From: CAIWXH01 sp964555675
Lineage (GTDB): Bacteria; Chloroflexota; Chloroflexia; Chloroflexales; Chloroflexaceae
Direction of reading: 5' to 3'
Length of the DNA: 32,963 nt
Assembly (NCBI GenBank): GCA_964555675.1
Contig: CAZKTU010000052.1
Span: 1 to 32,963, forward strand
Below the pieces are notes generated by a model. The model did not search any database. It saw nothing but the letters and a program-made list of their open reading frames with translations, and was not told the DNA's origin. The translations under genes and the position numbers were made by a program. Position 1 is the first letter of the stretch, and every line of letters begins with the position of its first letter. Below, in pieces: positions 1 to 7,568 of this stretch.

Positions 1-1
1 C

Positions 2-2467
2 TGGTTCGCCGCCAACGGCTGGCAGCCCTTCCCCTTTCAGCGCGAGGTCTGGCGGGCCTATTTGCGCGGCGAGAGCGGCCTGATCCACGCCACGACCGGC
101 GCCGGCAAGACCTACGCCGCCTGGCTCGGCCCGCTGCTCGAGGCCCTGGGCGAGGCGGAGAGCCCGCAGCGCGGCGACCCCACGAACAGCGGCCGGCGGG
201 CCCGGGCCGTCGCGCCGCCTGGCCTGCAGGTCCTCTGGGTGACGCCCCTGCGCGCCCTGGCCGCCGACACCGCCAGGGCCCTGGCCGCGCCGCTCGCCGC
301 CCTTGGCCTGCCCTGGAGCGTCGAGACGCGCACCGGCGACACGCCCGAGAGCGTGCGCGCCCGCCAGCGCAAACGTCTGCCGACCGCCCTGGTCACCACC
401 CCCGAGAGCCTCTCGCTGCTACTCGCCCGCGCCGACGCCGCCGCGCTCTTCGCCGACCTGCGCTGCGTGATCGTCGACGAGTGGCACGAGCTGCTGGCCT
501 CCAAGCGCGGCGTGCAGGTCGAGCTGGCCCTGGCCCGGCTCAGGCGCTGGCGGCCCGCCCTGCGCACCTGGGGCCTCTCGGCCACCCTGGGCAACCTCGC
601 CGTGGCCCGCGAGGCGCTGCTGGGCGCGGGGGCGAGCGGCCGTATCGTCGAAGGCCAGCTGCCCAAAGCCCTGACGATCGACGCGCTGATCCCGGCGACG
701 ATCGAGCGCTTCCCCTGGGCGGGCCATATCGGCCTGGGCCTGCTCGAGCAGGTGGCGGCCGAGATCGAGGGCGTGGCGAGCTGCCTGGTCTTCACGAATA
801 CGCGCGCTCAGACCGAGCTCTGGTACCAGGCCTTGCTCGAGGCCCGGCCCGACTGGGCCGGCCTGATCGCCCTGCACCACGGCTCGCTGGGGCGCGAGGT
901 GCGCGACTGGGTCGAGGGCGGGCTGCGCGACGGCAGACTGCGCTGCGTGGTCTGCACCTCGAGCCTCGACCTGGGCGTCGACTTCAGCCCCGTCGAGCGG
1001 GTGCTGCAGATCGGCAGCCCGAAGGGCGTGGCCCGCCTGCTGCAGCGGGCCGGCCGCAGCGGCCACAGGCCCGGGGCGCCGAGCCGGGTCACCTGCGTGC
1101 CCACCCACGCCCTCGAGCTGATCGAGGTCGCCGCCGTGCGCCGCGCCGCCCAGGCCGGCCGGATCGAGGCCCGCCCGCCCCTCGCGAAGCCCCTCGACGT
1201 CCTCGCCCAGCATCTGGTCACCGTGGCCCTCGGCGGCGGCTTCAGGGCCGACGCGCTGCTGGCCGAGGTGCGCACCGCCCACGCCTACAGGCATCTCGGC
1301 GACGAAGAGTGGCGCTGGTGCCTCGACTTCGTGGTGCGCGGCGGGGGCGCCCTGGAGGCCTACCCCGAGTACCGCCGGGTGGTCGAGGAGGACGGGTTCT
1401 ACAGTGTGGCCGACGAGGCGGTGGCTCGCCGTCACCGCCAGTCGATCGGCACGATCAGCGCCGACGCGGCCATGGTTGTGCAGTACATTGGCGGCGAGCG
1501 CCTCGGCACGGTCGAAGAGGCCTTCATCGCCCGCCTGAGCCCCGGCGACCGCTTCACCTTCGCGGGGCGCGTGCTCGAATTCGTACGCGTGAAAGAGCTG
1601 ACGGCCTGGGTGCGCCGCGCGAAAAGCGCCGAAGGCGCCGTGCCGCGCTGGAGCGGCGGACGCCTGCCGCTCTCGTCGGAGCTAGCGGCGGCGGTGCGCG
1701 AGCGCCTGGAGGCGGCCCGCGACGGCCTCTTCGAGGACCCCGAGCTGCTGGCCCTGCGGCCGATCCTCGCCCTGCAGGCCCGCTGGTCGCGCCTCCCCGC
1801 CGCCGACGAGCTGCTGGTCGAGCAAGTGCGCACCCGCGACGGCCACCACCTCTTCCTCTACCCCTTCGAGGGGCGCCTCGTCCACGAGGGTCTGGGCGCC
1901 CTGCTGGCCTACAGGCTCGCGCGGCGCCGACCGATCACCTTCAGCGTCGCCGCCAACGACTACGGCCTCGAGCTGCTCGCTGCCGAGCCCGCCCCTCTGG
2001 GCGAGGGCGACCCGGGCGAGGAGCTGCGGGCGCTCCTGACGCCCGAGGGCCTGGCCGACGACATCCTGGCCGCCATGAACGCCGCCGAGCTGGCGCGCCG
2101 GCAGTTCCGCGAGATCGCCCGCGTCGCGGGGCTGGTGCTGACCGGGCCGCCCCACGCGCGGCGCAGCGCCAGGCAACTCCAAGCCAGCAGCAGCCTCTTC
2201 TACGACGTCTTCGAGCAGTACGACCCCGCGAACATGCTGCTTGAGCAGGCCCGCCGCGAGGTCCTCGAGCGGCAGCTCGAGCAGGGCCGCCTTGCCGCAG
2301 CCCTGGCGCGCCTGGTGCGCGGGCCGATCAGCGTCGTCGCGCCGCCCCGGCCGACGCCCCTGGGCTTCCCGCTGCTGGTCGAGCGCCTGCGCGAGCGGGT
2401 CAGCTCCGAGCAGCTCGCCGACCGCGTGCGCAGGATGCAACTGCAGCTCGAGCGGGCGGCCGGCTGA
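2..2467 (+). CDS. Ligase-associated DEXH-box helicase, Lhr family (5' partial)
   Basis: Superfamily 2 ATP-dependent helicase expected to act in DNA repair. The frame is open from base 2, and the first visible residues (WFAANGWQPFPFQ) match the usual N-terminal Q-motif region of the ligase-associated Lhr subfamily, so the true start lies only slightly upstream; the TTG at 62 is internal. Visible motifs, numbered from the window edge: Walker A ATTGAGKT about 30-37, Walker B DEWH 159-162 followed by the family-typical ELLASKRGVQ, motif III SAT 193-195, then the C-terminal RecA-lobe motifs TSSLDLGVDF and QRAGRSGHRPG. About 821 residues are visible, close to full family length. In many genomes an ATP-dependent DNA ligase lies upstream and a metallophosphoesterase (pdeM-like) downstream; here the downstream gene is coaBC, and the upstream side cannot be seen. 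Subfamily assignment is from family knowledge; helicase identity is secure. Confidence 0.93.
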   Translation, partial: WFAANGWQPFPFQREVWRAYLRGESGLIHATTGAGKTYAAWLGPLLEALGEAESPQRGDPTNSGRRARAVAPPGLQVLWVTPLRALAADTARALAAPLAALGLPWSVETRTGDTPESVRARQRKRLPTALVTTPESLSLLLARADAAALFADLRCVIVDEWHELLASKRGVQVELALARLRRWRPALRTWGLSATLGNLAVAREALLGAGASGRIVEGQLPKALTIDALIPATIERFPWAGHIGLGLLEQVAAEIEGVASCLVFTNTRAQTELWYQALLEARPDWAGLIALHHGSLGREVRDWVEGGLRDGRLRCVVCTSSLDLGVDFSPVERVLQIGSPKGVARLLQRAGRSGHRPGAPSRVTCVPTHALELIEVAAVRRAAQAGRIEARPPLAKPLDVLAQHLVTVALGGGFRADALLAEVRTAHAYRHLGDEEWRWCLDFVVRGGGALEAYPEYRRVVEEDGFYSVADEAVARRHRQSIGTISADAAMVVQYIGGERLGTVEEAFIARLSPGDRFTFAGRVLEFVRVKELTAWVRRAKSAEGAVPRWSGGRLPLSSELAAAVRERLEAARDGLFEDPELLALRPILALQARWSRLPAADELLVEQVRTRDGHHLFLYPFEGRLVHEGLGALLAYRLARRRPITFSVAANDYGLELLAAEPAPLGEGDPGEELRALLTPEGLADDILAAMNAAELARRQFREIARVAGLVLTGPPHARRSARQLQASSSLFYDVFEQYDPANMLLEQARREVLERQLEQGRLAAALARLVRGPISVVAPPRPTPLGFPLLVERLRERVSSEQLADRVRRMQLQLERAAG

Positions 2468-2477
2468 GGGACCCACT

Positions 2478-2507
2478 TTGACGTGCGGCGCAGCCTGATG
2501 CTACAAT
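2478..2507 (+). promoter_or_regulatory. Sigma70-type promoter of coaBC
   Basis: TTGACG (2478-2483), 18-bp spacer, TACAAT (2502-2507), with an extended -10 TGc just before the hexamer. The predicted transcription start is near 2514, giving a leader of about 22 nt. It sits right after the helicase stop, so coaBC need not depend on read-through. It also rules out the in-frame ATG at 2506, which overlaps the -10 box. Confidence 0.75.
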
Positions 2508-2535
2508 GCGCCGACGGGGCAGCGAGGGGCGCAGC

Positions 2536-3753
2536 ATGGACAGCCTGAGCGGAAAACAGATCATCCTGGGCGTCTGCGGGAGCATTGCCGCCTACAAGGT
2601 AGCCCAGCTCGCGCGCGACCTGGCCCTCGCGGGGGCCGTGGTCGACGTGATCCTGACCGAGGCCGCCGAGCGCTTCGTGGGCGCGGCGACCTTCCAGGCC
2701 CTGACGGGGCGCCCGGTGCTGAGCGATATGTGGGCCCTGCCCGAGGACGGCGTGGTCGGCCATATCGCCCTGGGGGCGCGGGCCGACGCGGTGGTGGTGG
2801 CGCCCGCAACGGCCAATACCATCGCCCGCATCGCGGCGGGCCTCAGCGACGACCTGCTGACGACGAGCTTGCTCGCCACCAGGGCGCCCGTACTGATCGC
2901 CCCGGCGATGAACCCGCTGATGTACGAGCACCAGGCCACCCAGACCAACCTGGCGGTCCTGCGCTCGCGCGGCTACACCGTGCTCGAACCGGGCGAGGGT
3001 CGCATGGCCGAGCATGTGAGCGGCAAGGGCCGCCTGCCCGAGCCCCACACCCTCGAGGGCGAGGTGCGCGCGCTGATCGGGCGGGCCCGCGGGCCCCTGC
3101 GGGGGCGCCGCGTAGTCGTCTCGGCCGGCGGCACCCGCGAGCCGATCGACCCGGTGCGCTACGTGGGCAATCGCTCGTCGGGGCAGATGGGCTACGCCCT
3201 GGCCGCCCAGGCCCGCGATATGGGCGCCACGGTGACCCTGGTCTCCGGGCCCACGGCCCTGACCCCGCCCGCCGCCGTCACCACCGTGCAGGTAGAGACC
3301 GCCCGCCAGATGCAGGAGGCCCTGCAGGCGGCCACGGTCGACGCCGACATTCTGATAATGAACGCCGCTGTGGCCGACTTCCGCCCCGAGAGCGCGGTCG
3401 ACCACAAGATCAAGAAGCGCCCCGGCCAGAGCGGGATGACTCTCGCGATGGTCACCAACCCCGATATCATCGCCGGCTTCGCCGAGCGCGGCGACCTGTT
3501 CAAGGTGGGCTTCGCCGCCGAGACCGACGACCTGCTGGCCAACGCCCAGAGCAAGCTCGAGCGCAAAGGCCTCGATATGATCGTCGCCAACGACGCCGTC
3601 GCCAGCATCGGCATGCCCACGATCGCCATGACCCTGATCGACCGCACCGGGGTCACGAGCCTCGAGCGCCGGCCCAAGGGCGAGGCGGCAGGGGCCCTGG
3701 TCGCCGAGATTATCGCCCGCTTCGAACGCTGGAGCGCCGGCAGCGCCAGCTAA
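2536..3753 (+). CDS. coaBC: Bifunctional phosphopantothenoylcysteine decarboxylase / phosphopantothenate-cysteine ligase
   Basis: Two consecutive steps of coenzyme A synthesis: CTP-dependent coupling of cysteine to 4'-phosphopantothenate (CoaB) and FMN-dependent decarboxylation to 4'-phosphopantetheine (CoaC). The start at 2536 is chosen because GAGGGG (2524-2529) is well spaced and the upstream ATG at 2506 lies inside the promoter; this gives 405 aa. The CoaC half shows GSIAAYK near the start, the active-site His region HIALGARAD (His76) and PAMNPLMY (123-130). The CoaB half begins around residue 190 with VVVSAGGTREPID and has GNRSSGQMG (211-219). In the substrate flap, where E. coli Dfp has catalytic Cys158, my hand alignment puts Glu159 (GRMAEHVSGKGRLPEP). 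Cytosolic. Identity is certain; the meaning of the flap substitution is not. Confidence 0.96.
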   Translation: MDSLSGKQIILGVCGSIAAYKVAQLARDLALAGAVVDVILTEAAERFVGAATFQALTGRPVLSDMWALPEDGVVGHIALGARADAVVVAPATANTIARIAAGLSDDLLTTSLLATRAPVLIAPAMNPLMYEHQATQTNLAVLRSRGYTVLEPGEGRMAEHVSGKGRLPEPHTLEGEVRALIGRARGPLRGRRVVVSAGGTREPIDPVRYVGNRSSGQMGYALAAQARDMGATVTLVSGPTALTPPAAVTTVQVETARQMQEALQAATVDADILIMNAAVADFRPESAVDHKIKKRPGQSGMTLAMVTNPDIIAGFAERGDLFKVGFAAETDDLLANAQSKLERKGLDMIVANDAVASIGMPTIAMTLIDRTGVTSLERRPKGEAAGALVAEIIARFERWSAGSAS

Positions 3754-3778
3754 CCCACACCCCGCATCTTGCATGGTA

Positions 3779-3874
3779 ATCATGCAGAATCGCCGGCGGG
3801 AGGGTCTGGGAGGGCATAGCCCCCTGATCATGCAGAATCGCCGGCGGGAGGGTCTGGGAGGGCGCTGCCCTCCC
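3779..3874 (+). repeat. Tandem 48-bp repeat, two units, each ending in a hairpin
   Basis: Units 3779-3826 and 3827-3874. Their first 37 bases are identical (beginning ATCATGCAGAATCGCCGGCG); only the last 11 differ. In unit 2 the end forms a perfect hairpin, GGGAGGGC-gct-GCCCTCCC (3856-3874); in unit 1 the same place forms a mismatched hairpin. A diverged relative lies at 20525-20553. The repeat can be read as protein in one frame (IMQNRRREGLGG twice), but it precedes the well-supported start at 3962, so I treat it as non-coding. Confidence 0.85.
3856..3874 (+). terminator. Hairpin downstream of coaBC, no U-tract
   Basis: Perfect 8-bp G/C stem with a 3-nt loop, about 100 bp past the coaBC stop. 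No T-run follows, so it is not a classical intrinsic terminator; it may be a transcript 3'-end stabiliser or simply part of the repeat family. Confidence 0.35.
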
Positions 3875-3884
3875 AGAAACATCC

Positions 3885-3949
3885 GTCTCAACACCATCGG
3901 TGTGGTGAGACACAAGAACAAAATGCTTAGAGGCGACCTGGGGTCGCCT
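3885..3949 (+). other. Two successive hairpins upstream of the HEAT/SH3 gene
   Basis: Hairpin A, 3885-3911: GTCTCAACACC pairs with GGTGT-gg-TGAGAC (11 pairs, a 2-nt bulge, loop ATC). Hairpin B, 3931-3949: AGGCGACC-tgg-GGTCGCCT, a perfect 8-bp stem. B ends 12 nt before the ATG at 3962. I found no convincing -10/-35 in this gap, so these may be leader structures on a transcript starting further upstream. Confidence 0.5.
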
Positions 3950-3961
3950 ACACGGAGCCCA

Positions 3962-5128
3962 ATGACCACGGAACGTCAGGAACCGATCGATCAGGAGAGC
4001 ACGCCCGGCAATAGCCGCGGCGGCACCACCCAGGTCGGCCAGGTCGTCGACGGGCTCGACCGGCTCACTCGACGCCTGCCCGGCGCCGAGGCGCGCCGGG
4101 CGCGCCCGCCCCGGCCCGGGCGTGGCGGGCCGCCCCGCGAGCAGATCGCCGCCCTGATCGAGGCCCTGGGAGACACAAGTCACCCGCTGCACGCCGGGGC
4201 CGTCGACGACCTGGCGGCGATTGGCGGGCCCGCGGTGCCCGCCCTCTGCGAGGCCCTTGACCCCAGCAGGCCCTGGCTGACCGCCTATCGCGCGGCCGAG
4301 GCCGCCGGTCGCATCGGCGACGGCCGGGCCACGGGGGCGCTCATCCAGGCCCTCAACCACCCCAATAGCAACGTCCGCTGGAGCGCGGTGCGCGCCCTCA
4401 CCCAGGTCGGCGATATGCGGGCCGTGCTCGAGCTGCGCCGGGTCGCCCAGGGCGACCAGGGCCGCACCAGCTGGGGCGAGCCGGTGGCCGGGGCCGCCCA
4501 GAGCGCCCTCGGCGAGATCGGCCGGCGCAGCGTCTGGGGCCAGAGCCTCGAGCTGGTCAAGACCGCCGTGGTCGCCGTGCTGATGATCCTCGCGCTCATC
4601 CTGGCCTTCAGCGTGGTCAGCGCCCTGCGCGGCGAGCTCGACCGCTTCGGCCTGCTCATCCCCGGCCAGAGCGAGGTGCCGCAGTTCACCCTGCCGACCG
4701 CCGCCCCCGAGCCCACCGAGGCGCCGCTGCCGACACTGGCGCCCCTCGGCGCCACCAGCGCGGCCGACGCCGCCGGCCAGCCCACGGTCGAGCCCGTGCT
4801 CGGCCCGACCAGCGCGATCGCCGCGACGGGTGCCCTCACCGGCACGGTGCGCCAGGACGCCAATGTGCGGCCCTTCCCCGGCACCGACAACCAGCCCGTG
4901 GGCCGGGTCAACCTGGGCGACGAGATTATCTTCGTGGCCCGCACCGCCGACAGCTCGTGGTACCTGATCAGGCTCGGCCAGCAGCGCGCCGATAGCTCGA
5001 GCATCACCAGCGTCGACGGGTCCGGCTGGGTCAACCAGGCCCTGGTCTCCGCGCCCGCGGGCGAGGTGCCCATCCAGGAGTCGACTACGCCCACGGCCCC
5101 TGCGACCACGCCAACAGCCAGCCCATGA
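3962..5128 (+). CDS. HEAT-repeat / single-TM / SH3-like domain membrane protein
   Basis: 388 aa, function unknown. The start at 3962 has GGAG about 5 nt upstream; a longer in-frame reading back to 3773 only translates the repeats. Order: polar Pro/Arg-rich N-terminus (1-60); HEAT/PBS-lyase-like helical repeats (about 61-188, e.g. AIGGPAVPALCEALD and NVRWSAVRALTQVGD); a TM segment (about 201-221); a Pro/Thr/Ala-rich linker; a bacterial SH3-like domain (about 290-370, with ANVRPFPG and SSWYLIRL); a Thr/Pro-rich tail. Positive charge before the TM suggests HEAT repeats inside and SH3 outside, possibly touching cell-wall or surface polymer. The stop overlaps the next ATG (ATGA at 5125-5128), implying translational coupling with the GT39-like gene. 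Domain assignment is from pattern, not a search. Confidence 0.8.
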   Translation: MTTERQEPIDQESTPGNSRGGTTQVGQVVDGLDRLTRRLPGAEARRARPPRPGRGGPPREQIAALIEALGDTSHPLHAGAVDDLAAIGGPAVPALCEALDPSRPWLTAYRAAEAAGRIGDGRATGALIQALNHPNSNVRWSAVRALTQVGDMRAVLELRRVAQGDQGRTSWGEPVAGAAQSALGEIGRRSVWGQSLELVKTAVVAVLMILALILAFSVVSALRGELDRFGLLIPGQSEVPQFTLPTAAPEPTEAPLPTLAPLGATSAADAAGQPTVEPVLGPTSAIAATGALTGTVRQDANVRPFPGTDNQPVGRVNLGDEIIFVARTADSSWYLIRLGQQRADSSSITSVDGSGWVNQALVSAPAGEVPIQESTTPTAPATTPTASP

Positions 5129-7530
5129 CAGCCCGCCCGAAGGGCGAGGGCGCAGCCGGACGCACAGCCGCCCGCCCGCTCGCGCCACGCGCGCATCAGG
5201 CCCTCAGGGCCCTGCTCTGGGCGGGCCTCGGTGCCCTGCTGATCGCCGCGCTCTACCAGCTCCCCGCCCGCCACGCCGTCGACGTCGGCGGGCGCGACGC
5301 GGCCTACGTCCAGGGCTTCCACGACCCCGAGCCCGCGGGCTCGCCCGAGCTCGCCGGCAGCGAAGGCGGCGCTCGCTGGGCCCGGCCGGGGGCCGCCCTA
5401 CTCTTCCCCCAGGCTGGCCTGCCCGGCCAGGTGACGCTGCGGCTCAGGGGCCCGGCCGGGGCCGCGCCCTTCGAGCTGCTGGTCATGCTCAACGGGGCCA
5501 GCGAAGTGGCCCGCGCGCAGGTCGGCCCCGAGTGGCAGACGCTCACCGCCCCGATCAGCGGCGGGATGCTCAAGGCGACAGACTTCTATCTGGAGCTGCG
5601 CGCGCCGGCGACGACGCTGCCCGACGGGCGCGAGGCGAGCGTGCTGGTCGACCAGGCCCTCTACACGGTGGGGCCGGGGCTGATCACACCCTACCCGTCG
5701 CAGCTGCTCTACGGAGCTTTGGTTGGTGCGCTGCTCTGGGCCCTACTCGGGGCGCGGCCCGGCGGCCGGCGCCGGCTGATCGGCGGCCTGCTGCTCTACG
5801 GCCTGGCCTGGCTGCTGCTCTACAGACTACAGCCGCCCCTCTACCCCTACCCGCTGCGCTCCCTGCCGCTGTGGACTGTGGGAGGCCTGGGGGCGTTGCT
5901 GATGCTGCGCGAGGGGCCGGCCCTCGCCGCGCGGCTGCCGTGGCTGGTGGGGGCGGCGGCGCCCGTGGCGATCATCGGCGGGTGGACGGCGGTGACCCTG
6001 ATGGCGGCGCGCGGGCACGTGACGCTCTCGCGGCCGGGGGTCGAGAATGATTTCAGGGTCTTCGCCACCCGCGAGAGCCTGGCCCAGGTCTTCAGCGCCG
6101 ACGGTTTTTACAACCTCGGCTACCCGCTGCTGCTCTGGCTGGCCCGCCCCCTGGCCGAGGGCAACGCCTTCCTGGCGGGGCGGCTGGTGGCGGCCCTGGC
6201 GGGGGCGGCCCTGCTGGGCGCGGGCTACTGGCTGGCCCGCAGCCTGCTGCCGGCCGGGCCGGCCCTGGCGGCGCTCGCGGCCCTGGCCCTGAGCGGCATG
6301 GTGGCCCAGTACGGGCTGTATGTGGGCAGCGATATGCCCTTCGCGGCCTGTGTGGGGCTCTGTGTCGCGGCGCTCGTCGCCGCGGGCGCGGGCCGCGCGG
6401 CAGGGCAGGGGCGGCGCACGCTGTTGCTGGTCGGGCTGGCCGGGCTCTGCGGCGGCCTGGCGTTCTTGATGCGGCACCTCGGGCTAGTCCTGCTGCCGTG
6501 GGGGGTGCTCGCGCTGCTGGTGGGAAGGTCGGGGTGGCGGGCCGCGGCCGTGTACGGGGCGGCCTTTCTGCTGGCCATGGCGCCCCAGGTGGCGGTGAAC
6601 CTGGCCCAGGTCGGCGAGCCGCTCTACAACCAGCAGGCCAAGAATATCTGGCTGGCGGTTTACGGCGGCACCGACTGGGGCCGCTGGGAGGAGGCGCCAA
6701 ACGACGTCGGGCTGGCCGAGGTGGTGCTGCAGGACCCGGCGCGCTTCCTCGCCAACTGGTGGCGCAACGTCGTGGGCTACCTCGGCAGCGGCGCCGAGGA
6801 CACCAGCGAGTTCGGGCGGGCGCTACAGCTGCGGCTGCTCGGCTTCCCCGCCAACTGGCTGGCTGTGGGCGCGCTGCTGGCCTGGCTGGTTGCCCTGGTG
6901 CGGCGAGCGCCGGCTGGCGAGCGGGCGCAAATGACCGACGGGCGACGAGCGCCGGTCCGCGTCTGGCTGAGCGAGCGACTCGCGGCCGCCCAGGGTGCGC
7001 CGGCGACCCTGCTGCTGCTGGTGGCGATCTACGTGGCGGCGGTGAGCACCGCTTTCACGCTGCAGCGCTTCTTCCTGCCCCTGGCGCCGATCTACGCCGT
7101 GGCTGCGGGATGGGCGCTCTGGCGGCTGGCGGGCGGGGGGCGCGGGCTGCTCGGCGCGAGCCTGGCCCTGGTTGTGGTACTATGGGGCGGCTACGGGGCC
7201 GGGGCGCGCTATGTGCTGGCCAATCAGCCGGCCGACGAGCTGGCGCTGGTAGCCATGGTCGAGGCGACCGCGCCCGAGGCGAGGATCGCCGCGCGGGTGG
7301 CCGGGCGGCTGCCCGTCGCCAAATACTCGGCGATCGCCCACCGGGTGGTCGACTGGCCCGTCGGGGCCGATCTGCAGCGAGCGATCACCGCCGACGACCT
7401 GGACGATGCGCGCGAGGCCGGGGCGAGCTACCTGCTGTGGGACGAGGCCACAGGGCCGCCGCCCCTGAGCGACCCGGACGCGGCGCGCGTGGCCCTCGCG
7501 GGCAGGTACGCCCTCTACCGACTGACCTGA
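5125..7530 (+). CDS. GT39-like polytopic glycosyltransferase (1)
   Basis: 801-aa integral membrane protein of the PMT/ArnT (GT-C) type, expected to transfer sugar from a polyprenyl-phosphate donor on the outer face of the membrane. It has a short cytoplasmic N-terminus, TM1 about 29-45, an extracytoplasmic beta-rich stretch (about 50-190), then roughly ten or more hydrophobic helices starting near 193. The acidic first-loop motif typical of GT-C enzymes is probably in VENDFRVFATRE, and GSDMPFAAC resembles the later conserved loop. The start overlaps the upstream stop (ATGA). It is followed after 38 bp by a second GT39-like gene; a 6-bp hairpin (GACGCC/GGCGTC, 7539-7557) lies between. The acceptor (protein, lipid or glycan) cannot be read from sequence. 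Confidence 0.8.
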   Translation: MTARPKGEGAAGRTAARPLAPRAHQALRALLWAGLGALLIAALYQLPARHAVDVGGRDAAYVQGFHDPEPAGSPELAGSEGGARWARPGAALLFPQAGLPGQVTLRLRGPAGAAPFELLVMLNGASEVARAQVGPEWQTLTAPISGGMLKATDFYLELRAPATTLPDGREASVLVDQALYTVGPGLITPYPSQLLYGALVGALLWALLGARPGGRRRLIGGLLLYGLAWLLLYRLQPPLYPYPLRSLPLWTVGGLGALLMLREGPALAARLPWLVGAAAPVAIIGGWTAVTLMAARGHVTLSRPGVENDFRVFATRESLAQVFSADGFYNLGYPLLLWLARPLAEGNAFLAGRLVAALAGAALLGAGYWLARSLLPAGPALAALAALALSGMVAQYGLYVGSDMPFAACVGLCVAALVAAGAGRAAGQGRRTLLLVGLAGLCGGLAFLMRHLGLVLLPWGVLALLVGRSGWRAAAVYGAAFLLAMAPQVAVNLAQVGEPLYNQQAKNIWLAVYGGTDWGRWEEAPNDVGLAEVVLQDPARFLANWWRNVVGYLGSGAEDTSEFGRALQLRLLGFPANWLAVGALLAWLVALVRRAPAGERAQMTDGRRAPVRVWLSERLAAAQGAPATLLLLVAIYVAAVSTAFTLQRFFLPLAPIYAVAAGWALWRLAGGGRGLLGASLALVVVLWGGYGAGARYVLANQPADELALVAMVEATAPEARIAARVAGRLPVAKYSAIAHRVVDWPVGADLQRAITADDLDDAREAGASYLLWDEATGPPPLSDPDAARVALAGRYALYRLT

Positions 7531-7568
7531 AGCTACACGACGCCGCCAGCAGGCGTCCTCACGGATAC

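Noticed and set aside
481..2244. Long + strand open frame (587 codons) inside the helicase gene
   Set aside because: Arg/Gly/Pro-rich shadow of the real frame; high GC removes stop codons. The helicase motifs are in the other frame.
3773..3961. In-frame extension of the HEAT/SH3 protein with repeated IMQNRRREGLGG
   Set aside because: It is a translation of the DNA repeat and hairpins, and the start at 3962 has a proper ribosome site.
2200..3969. Long minus-strand open frame opposite coaBC
   Set aside because: Low-complexity product, no ribosome site, fully opposite a conserved gene; a GC artefact like many others in this window.
6498..7568. Upstream extension of the second GT39-like gene giving about 1120 residues
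   Set aside because: The extra part is an out-of-frame reading of the first GT39-like gene, Arg/Gly/Ala-rich without domains.
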